A stretch of 64,000 nt of DNA from Magicicada septendecula (taxonomy: Eukaryota > Arthropoda > Insecta > Hemiptera > Cicadidae). The position numbers were made by a program, and so were the translations under genes. Shown in pieces: positions 1 through 9,400 of this stretch. The stretch spans positions 910,311-974,310 of the forward strand of contig JAWRYS010001461.1 of NCBI GenBank assembly GCA_034769895.1, in the 5' to 3' direction. The notes under the pieces are model-generated. The model saw only the letters and a list, made by a program, of their open reading frames with translations. It had not been told where the DNA came from and ran no database searches. The first letter of the stretch is position 1; the number at the start of each line of letters is the position of its first letter.

Positions 1-108
1 ACTGACTAGTCGATGTATGCCTGATCCACAAGCTGGATACTTCATTGGTGGTCTCACTGATGTAGCATCTATCCTTGTGCTTCTTAGTTTGCACTTTTGC
101 GTACTCCA
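1..108 (-). pseudogene. RRP12-like gene fragment, cut by window start
   Basis: This is the N-terminal part of the captured RRP12-like coding piece seen in full at 21836-22342. The minus-strand frame from about 108 down to 1 corresponds to the basic lead-in and the segment containing CGSGIHR of the fuller copies. The rest lies outside the window. The piece directly follows, and overlaps out of frame, the end of the coiled-coil frame at 84-872. Confidence 0.55.
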
Positions 109-872
109 ATTGATGATATTACACTTTTACTATCTTTATCCATATCAGAATAATCATCTTCTGACACTGTCAGATGTAAAGAAATAAAGTCATCTTTCTT
201 CTTGGTCTGTTTGTTTTGTAGATTGCTACTGACACTTACATTAGACCCCACAGTTGATAATTTCTTGGTAGGTGACATGTCCATGAAACCAACAATGTTA
301 TCGGCATCTTCGTGCAGCCCCACATTAGTTTTGTGCTTCTGTTTGCCTTCTTTATGTGACAGCTTTTTGTTGTTGCTGTTTTCATTCTCTTCAGCTTGTC
401 TCAGGACTTTTTTGTGTATTTCTTTTATCTCACTCTCACTCTTCTTTTGTACCTCTTCCATCTTTTCGGATCTCTCTTGCAAATTTACCTTCATTTGGTT
501 GCTCTGGCCTTGCCGATTCTTTTGCATTTCTTCAATCTTTTCTTTAAATGTTTTGTCAATGCTCTCCTCAGTCTTTCTTAATTCTAACTTTACACTCTCA
601 ATTTGTTCTCCCTGCTTACGTATTATCTCTTCTGTCATTTCCTTCCTGTGTAGTCCTAATTCTTCATTTTGTTTTCTTAATTCTTCATTTAGTCGTTCGC
701 GACATTTTCTGGTTCCTTCATATTGATTTTTGATGAACTCCATCAACATAGCGAAGTTCATCTCGCTACCGTTGGATGGTCCCCTCGCCCGATTTTGGCA
801 ATGTCCTGCAACGGTGTTGTTACCTTCTGAATTCTTGTTTGAGGCCATTTTAGCCTGTAGACGCGTAATCAT
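84..872 (-). CDS. Coiled-coil Gag-like protein, 262 codons (longest copy)
   Basis: The frame starts at ATG (872, Met-Ile-Thr-Arg-Leu) and has a second Met at codon 9. Residues about 50-165 are rich in Glu, Lys, Gln and Arg with heptad-like Leu/Ile/Met spacing (for example RLNEELRKQNEELG), which predicts a long coiled coil. Residues 165-262 are Ser/Asn/Lys-rich and look disordered. No enzyme motif, zinc knuckle, signal peptide or membrane segment is visible. Similar charged coiled-coil leaders occur at the N-terminus of some Ty3/gypsy Gag proteins, and TTTGGCG PBS-like repeats lie 130-550 bp upstream, so a Gag origin is plausible but unproven. This copy ends in an acidic-then-basic tail read partly from the RRP12-derived sequence in the wrong frame. 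Units 2-5 carry a 1-base deletion near this point and end differently. Expression is not shown. Confidence 0.6.
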   Translation of the reverse strand: MITRLQAKMASNKNSEGNNTVAGHCQNRARGPSNGSEMNFAMLMEFIKNQYEGTRKCRERLNEELRKQNEELGLHRKEMTEEIIRKQGEQIESVKLELRKTEESIDKTFKEKIEEMQKNRQGQSNQMKVNLQERSEKMEEVQKKSESEIKEIHKKVLRQAEENENSNNKKLSHKEGKQKHKTNVGLHEDADNIVGFMDMSPTKKLSTVGSNVSVSSNLQNKQTKKKDDFISLHLTVSEDDYSDMDKDSKSVISSIGVRKSAN

Positions 873-1000
873 TCAGATATACTTAGGGTCTGATATTATT
901 CTATTGCAACTTATTGCTAACCAACTTATAAATTAACATGCACACTGTCTGTTCTCTGCCCGCTTAACAATTATACTAATTATTTATTTGTCAAGCCGTG

Positions 1001-1426
1001 CGTGTGGGCGCCAAATATAACTATAAATCGAGTAGTTCCCTTTTACGCCCAGCGGTGGACGCCAAATATAACAATAATAAAATACGCCCCGCGTTCTGGA
1101 GCGCCAAATATAACTAAATTTTATTAGTTTACAATTAATGTGTATAATTAAATTTTGTTTATTACTTTAATTATCTATGTCCCGTGTGTTGGGATGCCAA
1201 ATATAACAATATTAAATATGCCCCGCGTGTTGGGTCGTCAAATTTAACAATATTAAATACGCCCCGCGTGTTGGGACGCCAAATATAACAATAAAGGGGT
1301 TTATTGCTGTTTTAATTTAATTAATTGAATTAATTAACGACTCTGTTTAATTAATTCCCACCTTGTTGTGGTGCCAAATTGAACAATTATAGTGTGTGCG
1401 CCAAATGTGTGGGCGTCAAATATAAC
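1001..1426 (-). repeat. Array of about eight PBS-like TTTGGCG repeats
   Basis: On the plus strand the core reads cgccaaatataac. On the minus strand it is GTTATATTTGGCG followed by a short GC-rich inverted repeat such as CCCAACACGCGGGG and then an AT spacer. Cores lie near 1010, 1058, 1098, 1193, 1233, 1277, 1371 and 1399-1424, irregularly 30-100 bp apart and diverged from one another. TGGCG followed by a CCCAAC...GGGGC hairpin resembles the primer-binding region of arthropod LTR retrotransposons. Its place just upstream of the Gag-like frame on the same strand fits this. An alternative is a simple minisatellite or protein-binding array. Confidence 0.6.
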
Positions 1427-3059
1427 TAATAAAGTTATATTGATGTTAATTAATTGGTTTGTTAACTACTACACAATTTATTGAGTATATAGCTGTAATT
1501 TAAAATCTTCTTAAGCTTCCTAGGTGAAGCGTCAAATAGAATAATAATTTGTTGTGATTGTTATTGATTACGTATACCTATGTAATATTAAATTATTGTT
1601 TTAGAAGTCGTTGTTCAATTTCTTTGATGTCATATACTAAATTTTAATCTTTAGGTGTTTTCAAATAATTGACAACATACACAAGGCTTTGCAAGGTTAA
1701 CTTAACTTATTGTACTTAATTGCATTGATGTCACTTACTTAATTTATTACAATTAATAGCATTGATGTCACTTACTTAATCTCCTGAAAAGAAATACAAC
1801 AGATATCTTGCAATTTTACTGGCTACATCAATCTATCATTTATTATTTTGTTAACACTTGCTTACTTTCCTATACTCCTCATCTAGATACTTATTAGACT
1901 TTAACAATCATTATTATACATTTTATTCTATATTAAACAATTCTTAATAAATGAATTCATGAAGATTGGATATCAATTACTAACATCTGTAATAGTTGTC
2001 TTATGAATTTACCCTTGCTAGCTACTAGTTATTACTTTCTTTAAATATTATTACTTATGAGTTCTTTCAGATGACCAGACAGTGTTTTACTTAATTAGCA
2101 GTGCATGAATATAAAATTTACTTGATGTATGTTAATCCATTCTATGGCGAAAAGTCCTCTGCGCTGTCATCCTGTTTCCTTGTCTCTCCAAGTTTCTGGA
2201 AGTCCTTGCAGCTGGCATTATCACCTCGTAGAATGCAATCGCACTTATCACTTCTCTTCTCGCACTCCGACACATATATATAACTTTTGTTTAGTTCGGG
2301 TGATTTGACTTTCGAATGTTAGTACATGTTACAGTATTTGAAAATTCTAAATTTTGCTGAATTGTTTCTACTCAAGTGTCATTACATTATTCTGAGTATG
2401 ATAAGGTTTTCTTGATATACACTAAGTGTTGTATGCTCTGTGATTTTTATTCGCACTGTTTTTCCGCAGATTTGCTTCGTTAATACGCCATTTGTTTATA
2501 TTTAATGGTGTTAATAATTATTATTGCCTCTAATTTCATGTATGACCGTAATTAGTTCTCTACCGGTTCTCTTTTGCTATCAGTGTTGCGGCTTTTTGTC
2601 TATCTCTTACACATTTACCGCACTTCTGCTCCGATTAACGTCTTTGATTATAATTTTAAATCAAGGCGACCAACTTAGTCGATTTTAGTTATACTTCGTC
2701 ATGTCTTTAAAAAAAACACTAAGTTCCATTACCGGCTTCCGATTCTCGACTGTTCGTACTTATAAACTCACACCGATTCTTCAACCGATACGACTTTTCT
2801 CCGTTACGGCATCCGCACTCCCGTCAGTTCCGATATATAAATTATACGACACTTGATATCTGACTCTCGACTTCGGCTATTAGATATAAGATATAAAACT
2901 TCCGATACAAGACTTCCGATATACAACTCCAGCGTTCATACTCTCTGATCTATGAAACAAGACTTAAGACTCTAAGAGAATATACACTCCGGTATAAGAA
3001 TAAAAACTTAAGACCCCCGCTCGCGGTCAACACTGTAGTTTATACCCCAAAAATCCCAC
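1427..3059. other. AT-rich non-coding part of unit 1
   Basis: No gene is recognised. The stretch has stop codons in all frames apart from short open runs of about 60 codons (for example 2101-2283) that show no domain. Visible structure: three TGATGTCA motifs (1625-1632 and within the direct repeat at 1722-1780), a TATATATAA run near 2273-2282, and loosely repeated gacttccgata-type words between about 2740 and 2940 with TATAAA-like strings. It may contain promoter sequence of an LTR-like region, but nothing here proves that. Confidence 0.5.
1722..1780. repeat. 22-bp direct repeat carrying TGATGTCA
   Basis: The 22-mer gcattgatgtcacttacttaat occurs at 1722-1743 and 1759-1780, 37 bp apart, and recurs in every unit (for example near 17810 and 17849 in unit 2). 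Each copy holds TGATGTCA, one base from a CRE site (TGACGTCA). A third TGATGTCA is at 1625-1632. A regulatory role is only a possibility. Confidence 0.6.
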
Positions 3060-3905
3060 TACCTACTCTTCTTCCCACTCAACTTCTCAACTTCTTCGTT
3101 TCTATTGGTTTTCGTTTGTTTTCTGCTGGAAACTCCGCCTTAACACTCTAGATTTTCTTTTGGCTTCGTTTTTTATTCGTTCCTCCAGCTCGTTTCCTTG
3201 GCAACCACTTCTTGTAGGAACGTTCTCCTCAATTCTCGACTCTGATAGGCTTCCTTATTCCCTACCCTTACAAGTTCCTGGTTGGCTCCACCCATTGTTT
3301 GAGTCGGATGACCAATTTATCGGCTGTCTATCACCCTTGTATCTTGGCGTCTTGCCCTTTTTAGACAGAGTGCTTTTAATTGCTGTGTGGCCCTCTTATC
3401 TGCCCTTTTGTTCAACACGTGTACTGCTTCTTACCCGTGACCAATGCTCGTATTGTCTACTAGTTTCTCCTAGCCGCTCCCACGACGAGTGTGTTCAATT
3501 CCGAGTATTCCAGAAGCTGCTACATCTGCCCTCCAAGCCTTCCTTCGCCGCGTACCCTTCTGGTAAAGCTGGACGTCCCGCCGTTCGTTTCATTGTGCAA
3601 ACGTATTGTCGTCACTCAAGCCGGGCTTTTCCTGTCTATTGTTGCAATGTAACACTGCGTTTGGTGTGCAGCTCAACGCATGTGGCTAATTGTCTTTTGG
3701 ATAGCGTCGTTATGTCGCCTTGTCAGCGAACTTTTGTCTCTTCTTAGCGATACATTTCGCCTTTGTTTCTCTTGGGTCAAGCACGTCACCTGCAATTCGC
3801 TTAACCAGACAGCTGCTACGACAGGGGCATTGTTCTCCTACACCCTGTCTTCCTTTGTCTTGGACAACACATGTTACCGAGCCATCGTATATCTTTGTAT
3901 AGCTG
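3060..3905. other. GC-richer block with a 195-codon open frame of doubtful coding value
   Basis: This block is visibly less AT-rich than the rest of the unit. A plus-strand frame is open at 3160-3747 but begins at TTG, has no ATG near its start, and its product (rich in Ser, Leu, Pro and Cys) matches nothing I recognise. A 69-codon minus frame overlaps it at 3710-3919. The plus frame stays open in all eight copies in the window, but the copies are nearly identical, so that says little. It is better read as a GC-rich non-coding or LTR-like segment than as a gene. Confidence 0.45.
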
Positions 3906-4143
3906 TCAGCAACCCTCACTTACAAAAAAAATTTTATTTAGAAATTTTATCGTTATAATTGTCCCCAATTTGTGTCGATTGATCAATCTTCCGGATCAAA
4001 ATGGTGCCAAATTCACGCCCGTTATCTCTGGTATTCTTCAGTGCTCATCTTTCCATGAATAGGGTGTAGCAGAAGTGGCATCTTCTTGGGTTGACCTACT
4101 GTCTGGTGGCACCTTGGTCCCTATACTGAATTTATTGCTGATA

Positions 4144-4154
4144 TCCCCCTTTTT
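4144..4154 (-). other. Candidate polypurine tract of the satellite unit
   Basis: The plus-strand run tccccctttt reads AAAAGGGGGA on the minus strand, the form of an LTR-element polypurine tract. It is downstream (minus strand) of the Gag-like frame and RRP12 piece of the neighbouring unit, where a PPT would be expected. Equivalent runs are at 20221-20230 (unit 2) and about 26379-26388 (unit 3). No TG start directly follows, so the assignment is weak. Confidence 0.3.
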
Positions 4155-5060
4155 ACATAGATCTTTACCTCATTAAACATTTATGAGCTTAATTATTTTA
4201 CATTTTATTGCTACCTTATCTATGAATTTATTGCCGCTACATATTATTTTAATTTAATCAATATTTCATACAAATACGAAAAAAACTAAATTATATGCTC
4301 ATTACAAATATAACAATAATCACAAATTAGAATCAAGATTAACTGTATGTGTCTTTGGCTGTTTGTCCAAAGATAATAACATATATTATGAATATTAATT
4401 TAATGTTATTTACTATACACATATTTTACGTACTCGTCCAATACAAAAAGTTTTATACATTCCTAAAGCTATACATCATGTAACGTTCCGGGCTACGTTA
4501 CAAATCTAGGGAACCCATCATAATTGACGCTAGCCAATTATACAGGCTGCCTACGTTGTAACGAACTGAAATTAAACTCAACACAAACAACAATAATATT
4601 TACGCTATTTATTAGGACACAAGGGGAAGGTATTTCACTGATTTATGCACTCACTTCAATGTGTAATAAGGTGACATCTCTTTATTAACAAATTATATAA
4701 AAAAAAAAAAGATCTCACAACCTAAAAATTTATACTGAAATGTTCAAAAAGGGTTTGCTGTAAAACAAGGGATCATATTGATCATGTAATTTACCTCGGA
4801 TCCGAGTCTGCTTTAAATATAGTAAAGACGTCTGAATTATACTATGCTCATCTAAGAGCTTGCAAGATTACACTAACCATTTGAAGAATGGTATTATTTA
4901 TTAAAGGGATTATAATTTACATTTCAATATTAACGTTACAACGTATGATTTTCACTACTACAGTTTACATTTCTTTGGTTTTATTTATTGCTTAGAGAAA
5001 ATTATTGTCTTTGAAAAGTCTCTTTCATCTATAAAGGTTATGTTTCAAATGTAATTAATT

Positions 5061-5081
5061 CTCGATAGCCAAGCTATCGAG
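5061..5081. other. Perfect hairpin inside the 3' LTR
   Basis: The sequence is ctcgatagc, loop caa, gctatcgag: a 9-bp stem with a 3-base loop. It is preserved without change at 13476-13496 in the other LTR. It lies just past the end of the 61-codon frame on the minus strand. It could be an RNA structure in the R/U5 region or a protein-binding palindrome. Function is unknown. Confidence 0.7.
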
Positions 5082-5087
5082 TCACCT

Positions 5088-5273
5088 CTAAAATAAGCTT
5101 TGCTGTCCTTGTCCTGGGGTGTGACTCACGGGAATTCTGGTAGTCGGGGTAGTCATCTGTGAATATCTAATAGCCGTATTAGTGAGTAGATTGATGTAAT
5201 TCTGCATGAAGTTGGGTTGATCCACGCCGGTCCTGGTCAGCGTCGTATGGGTTGTAGACGTCCGTATGAGCAA
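5088..5273 (-). CDS. 61-codon open frame in the 3' LTR, unknown
   Basis: The minus-strand frame opens with ATG (Met-Leu-Ile-Arg) and is rich in Thr, Asn and Gln, ending GQGQQSLF. The same 61 residues are encoded at 13503-13688. No family is recognised. Identity between the copies follows from LTR identity and is not evidence of selection. It could be a chance frame or a short leader peptide. Confidence 0.25.
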   Translation of the reverse strand: MLIRTSTTHTTLTRTGVDQPNFMQNYINLLTNTAIRYSQMTTPTTRIPVSHTPGQGQQSLF

Positions 5274-5992
5274 TTTGGCAGGTCACATATTCACATGTAG
5301 AGTTGTACTGGAGTTTACATCTTAAGTAGAGACGTCACCTTGTTTACGTGTTGATAATTTTTCTTATATTACTACATTTCTTGAACAAACTTTTTCTACA
5401 TCATATACATTTAAAAAATCACTAGCTCCCCACGTTTTTTGTGGTAGCTAACCGTTATTTTAAAGTTTACATAACACACTTTTGAAGAGCCCTCGTTTGG
5501 AGGTGTGTACTGTCTGAACGCCGCATCGTAACTCTTCACTTGATACGACTGGTACATAACAACGAAGCGGTGCGAGTACTCCGCCATAATATAGTTCCAA
5601 CTTTTATTTAAATAGACATTCTTATAGCAAGATGAAACAAATTATTTAGACTTATTTAGTTTACAGGAATTATTTTAACTACTACTTGTGCCTTCAAATT
5701 ATTAATTACTTACATTACGATTTTCAAATATTTCTAAGTTCGCTAAGCACGTTGTGTCCGGAATTAAACAGGTCAACGCATGATGATTTACTAAAGGGTT
5801 AACTGTAATATTATTAACTATTTACAATACGATTTTTTATTTTACTTGTTTAGTTAGATCTTTTTCCATTTAAATCTCATACTTATTCTGAGTTAGTACA
5901 TGGGTATTAGCTTTAATAGTGCGATTTAAAAATATTTAAATGCTTTCTCAATTTTTTTATTATTAAACATTTTATTACCAATTAAATCGTCA

Positions 5993-6491
5993 CATACTCC
6001 GCAGCTTAAAATCCACATTAGGAATTTTAGTAAGGAAAATTCAAAAGTGGGGACTTGAAGTATGCTTGGCGTTAATGTGTGGAATTTCTCTCCCCCTTCT
6101 TCTTTTTCTCTCTCATTGTTATTAGCATGTGTTATACACATTTATTTCTTCTCTATAATAAAACACTATACGTATATATTTTCTTACAAACTTATTACCG
6201 ACTTGTTACCTTTTTCACTACATAAAATTCACACTTAAGATCTACATTTGAAAACACAAAACTTTTTCTTATGTCTACTACTTAAATCTACTACCGGTTT
6301 TTTCTTTGGGTTTTAGTTACTCTCTTCATAGAATAATTTTCTAAATATTTTGTTATTTAGAGGTCAGTTTAGTGGTCATTGAGTACTCATTTGCTTATCT
6401 TTCGCTGAACAGGATCTCAAGTTGATCAGGCCTCATTTCCAAATTCTACGATTAACACTTAGCATGGTTACTGAGGTACAAGATAACTTGT
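5993..6491. other. 3' non-coding part of the gypsy element between pol and 3' LTR
   Basis: No gene or env-like frame is present. The stretch is AT-rich and holds the long pyrimidine run at 6085-6114 that is the best polypurine-tract candidate on the minus strand. The 92 bp between that run and 5992 have no counterpart beside the right LTR. Confidence 0.6.
6085..6114 (-). other. Candidate polypurine tract of the gypsy element
   Basis: There are thirty uninterrupted pyrimidines on the plus strand, which is a pure A/G run on the coding strand containing GGGGGAGAG. Plus-strand priming in LTR elements starts at such a tract directly upstream of the 3' LTR. Here it lies 92 bp away from the edge of the repeated LTR sequence, which suggests that the homologous LTR edge at 5992 is not the original one. 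Confidence 0.6.
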
Positions 6492-9400
6492 CTACCTAGT
6501 ATTACCTTTTCTATTTTTGGCTATGCTATTTCCTCTTTTCTTCTTATACAATTTTATCTGCGAAATATGTGTTCTCCGTACATATTCTCGAGTCGCAGGT
6601 TCGTACAGGGCTACTGTAACTGGAGTTAAGTACTTCTGGATTTGGTAAGGACCACACCATCGGTATGATAGTTTAGAGGTGGTCTTATCAATTGCACTAC
6701 TAGTCGGGTGTGTCTTGTACATTACTAAGTCACCGACTTGGTACCTAACTAAATTGTTACTGTTGTGAACGTTTCTTTCGTGGTATTTTCTGGATTTCTC
6801 TAGGTTCGCTCTTAAATTAGCGCGAGCTTTATTCCATATTTGCTTAATCTGCTTATCCTTTATTTGCGGAGGTAGCAAGTCATGTATTTTCCATTTAGTG
6901 GACAAGGGGTGGTTTGGTTTGTATTTATACAGTAACTCAAACGGGGTCGACTTGTGTCCTTCGGGATAAGCTGAATTAAAGGCGTATTGTATCCAGGATA
7001 GGTTCTGGTCCCAAGACGTATGATCATTCGCATGGTAGGCGATTAATGCAGATTTGAGGTTTCGTAGATACCTTTCAGCAATATTGCCTTGCAGTCGATA
7101 ATCAGTAGTGGTAATATGGTCTATTCCTAACTTGAAACACATATTCTTAAATTCTTTCGCCTTAAATTGTGGTCCGTTATCTGACACTATACGTACAGGT
7201 GTACCATAATCTTTAAATAATCTCTCTTGTAATATATTTACAGTCGTCGACGCTAATGCTCGCCGCATGGGATACAGCCAAACAAATTTGGTTAACGAAT
7301 CTACACAGATGAGTAACATAGTATTACCTGATTTAGATCGTGGGTAGGGACCTGAAAAGTCTAAATAAAGTTTAGAGAAAGGGGTCTTACGGATTTCTGA
7401 AATTAATTGGCTTACCTGACTGTTTCTTGCCGGTTTACTGAGAGCGCATAAATTACACTTTTTTACAAAACTAGCTTTTTCGCTGTTCATATTGTTCCAA
7501 TGATATTCCTTTCGAATGCGATGTATGGTTTTATTGATTCCCATATGGGCTCCAATGGTAGATGAATGGAAGTACTCCATCAGGATGGGCTTAATCATAT
7601 CAGGGGCGATTATTCTTAATTCCTTTCCATTTCTTATTTTGTGGCATAGTATACTTTTACTTAATATGTATTTCTCGGCTTTAATACCTTGCTCAAGTTG
7701 TTCTATAATCGGTTTCAGAAGAGGGTCTTGTTGTTGATATAGAGCAATGTTGGTAAAGGCAAGGGGGAATTCAGTAATTACGGCGTTAGCAAGGGCTGTT
7801 TCCGGACTCTCCTTGTTTCCGGGAGTATTTGTGGGCGACTGGAACATACGGGACAGGGTATCAGCGACTACGTTTTGTGTACCTTTAATATGCTGCACTT
7901 TGAATTTGTAGCAGTTTAACCTCAATACCCATCTTCCAATACGCCCTAACTGTTTAGGGTGATTCAGTAACCAAGATAATGCTTGATTATCAGTTTCCAA
8001 AAGGAATTCTTTATGTTCTAGAAAGGGTTTAAACTTCTCAAATGCAAAAACAATGGCTAAACATTCCAATTCATATGCGGAATATTTTCTTTCTTGGTCG
8101 CTCAAGGTTCGCGATGCACAACTAATAGGTAGTCTGTTTTCTATTTCTTGATAGATGACTGCACCTAACGCTACACTAGAACTGTCGGTCTGAACTACGA
8201 AAGGTTTCGTGAAATCTGCTAGTTGCAATACTGGGGGAGATATGATGCTTTCTTTGAGTTGATCAAACGCATTTTGGTGTAGTGCGGTCCATTCAAACTT
8301 TGCTCCCTTCTTTCTTAAGGAAATCAGCGGTGCTGCTATTTCGGCAAGATGGGGAATATACTTGTGGAAATAATTTACCATTCCCAAAAATCGGGCTATA
8401 CCTTTTGCATCTCGCGGGGGTGAAAATTCTCTGATGGCGCGGGTTCGTTCGGGGTCAATGCTTACTTTTCCATTTGCTTTCACGATGTGACCTAAGAATG
8501 AAAATTGTGGGACGGCAAAATTTATCTTTTTGGGGTTAACTGTTAATCCTGCTTTTTGTAACCGAAATAACACTTCACGTAGGTGTTTAAGATGTTGTTC
8601 CTTTGATTCGCTATAGATAACGATGTCGTCCAAGTACTGATACACATATTTAAATTTAATATCATGAAATATTCTTTCTAATAATCTACTACATACGGAA
8701 CTTCCTTGAGATATTCCAAAGGGTACTCTAGTAAATTGGTACAGGTTAAAAGGAACGGCAAACGCGGTTAGACGTTTGGATTCTTCCGAAAGGGGTATTT
8801 GGTGAAATGCTTGATTCAGATCCATTACCGTAAAGACTTTCGCTTTTGTGAAGTAATGAAAAGCACTATGGATGTCTGGAAGCGGGATAGATTCAAATTC
8901 TATTCGTTTGTTTAATTGCCGGTAGTCCACAACTAGTCTATGTTTATCGTCACCTTTTGGTACTAAAAAGGAGGGTGATGAATATGGAGACGTAGAGGGT
9001 TCAATGACTCCTTGTTCTAACAACTTGTTGATATGGTTTCTCATCACTTCCATCTTGGGAGGCGACAACTTGTATGGGGGTAGGCGTATTACTTTCTGAT
9101 CGCTCAGATTGATCTTATATTCTATTAGTTTCGTAAGTCCTAGCTTAGGTGTAAGAACGGTGGAAAATTCTTTTATTAATTTCTGCATTCTCAGCCTATC
9201 TCTACTTCCTAGATGAGATAATTCAGACTCTTGGTGTACTACGTGTGCAGTCGATGATCTAGTTCTTTCTTGTTTGTTCGTATTACAATCAAAATTATAC
9301 TTCCGTGTACGGTCGAATCGAAAATAATATTTCTGCTCATGGATGTCAAGAATCATTCCCGTTTTACTTATAAGGTCTGCTCCCAATATTAAGTCGGGTC

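Larger units (their letters stand above)
1..4478. repeat. Macrosatellite type-A unit 1, left part
   Basis: This stretch matches units 2-5 in order and spacing over its whole length. It is the most diverged copy in the window: it has a different C-terminus for the coiled-coil frame, several small indels, and lacks about 10 bp after the pyrimidine run at 4144-4154 that later units have. It stops at 4478, where a Ty3/gypsy LTR begins, and the same unit resumes at 14419. The unit start is arbitrary because the array has no natural boundary inside the window. Confidence 0.93.
4479..5992 (-). repeat. 3' LTR of the Ty3/gypsy element
   Basis: This repeat matches 12896-14418 almost throughout. Because gag-pol is on the minus strand, this left copy is the 3' LTR. 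On the minus strand the shared repeat starts TGACGATTT and ends ACGTTACA, so it has TG...CA ends. The outer end contains a 7-bp inverted pair, TGTAACG and CGTTACA, at 4479-4502. Landmarks shared by both copies are a perfect 9-bp-stem hairpin and a 61-codon open frame. The true LTR may extend about 90 bp further to the pyrimidine run at 6085. Confidence 0.9.

Noticed and set aside
202-726. 174-codon plus-strand frame opposite the coiled-coil frame (also 34751-35275)
   Set aside because: It is the antisense shadow of the Glu/Lys-rich coiled-coil frame; its Ser/Leu/Phe/Cys-rich product is what such a shadow gives, and it is broken in units 2-4.
1001-1426. CRISPR array
   Set aside because: The repeats are diverged, irregularly spaced and lie in a eukaryotic repeat unit; no cas genes are present.
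2101-2283. 60-64 codon overlapping plus frames in each unit (also 18189, 24335, 30493, 36651, 43764)
   Set aside because: Short, overlapping in two frames, no domain, no start context; expected by chance in a repeated sequence.
3160-3747. 195-codon plus frame as a real gene
   Set aside because: It starts at TTG with no ATG nearby, has no recognised domain, and the near identity of copies means the open frame is not independent evidence. It is kept only as an observation.
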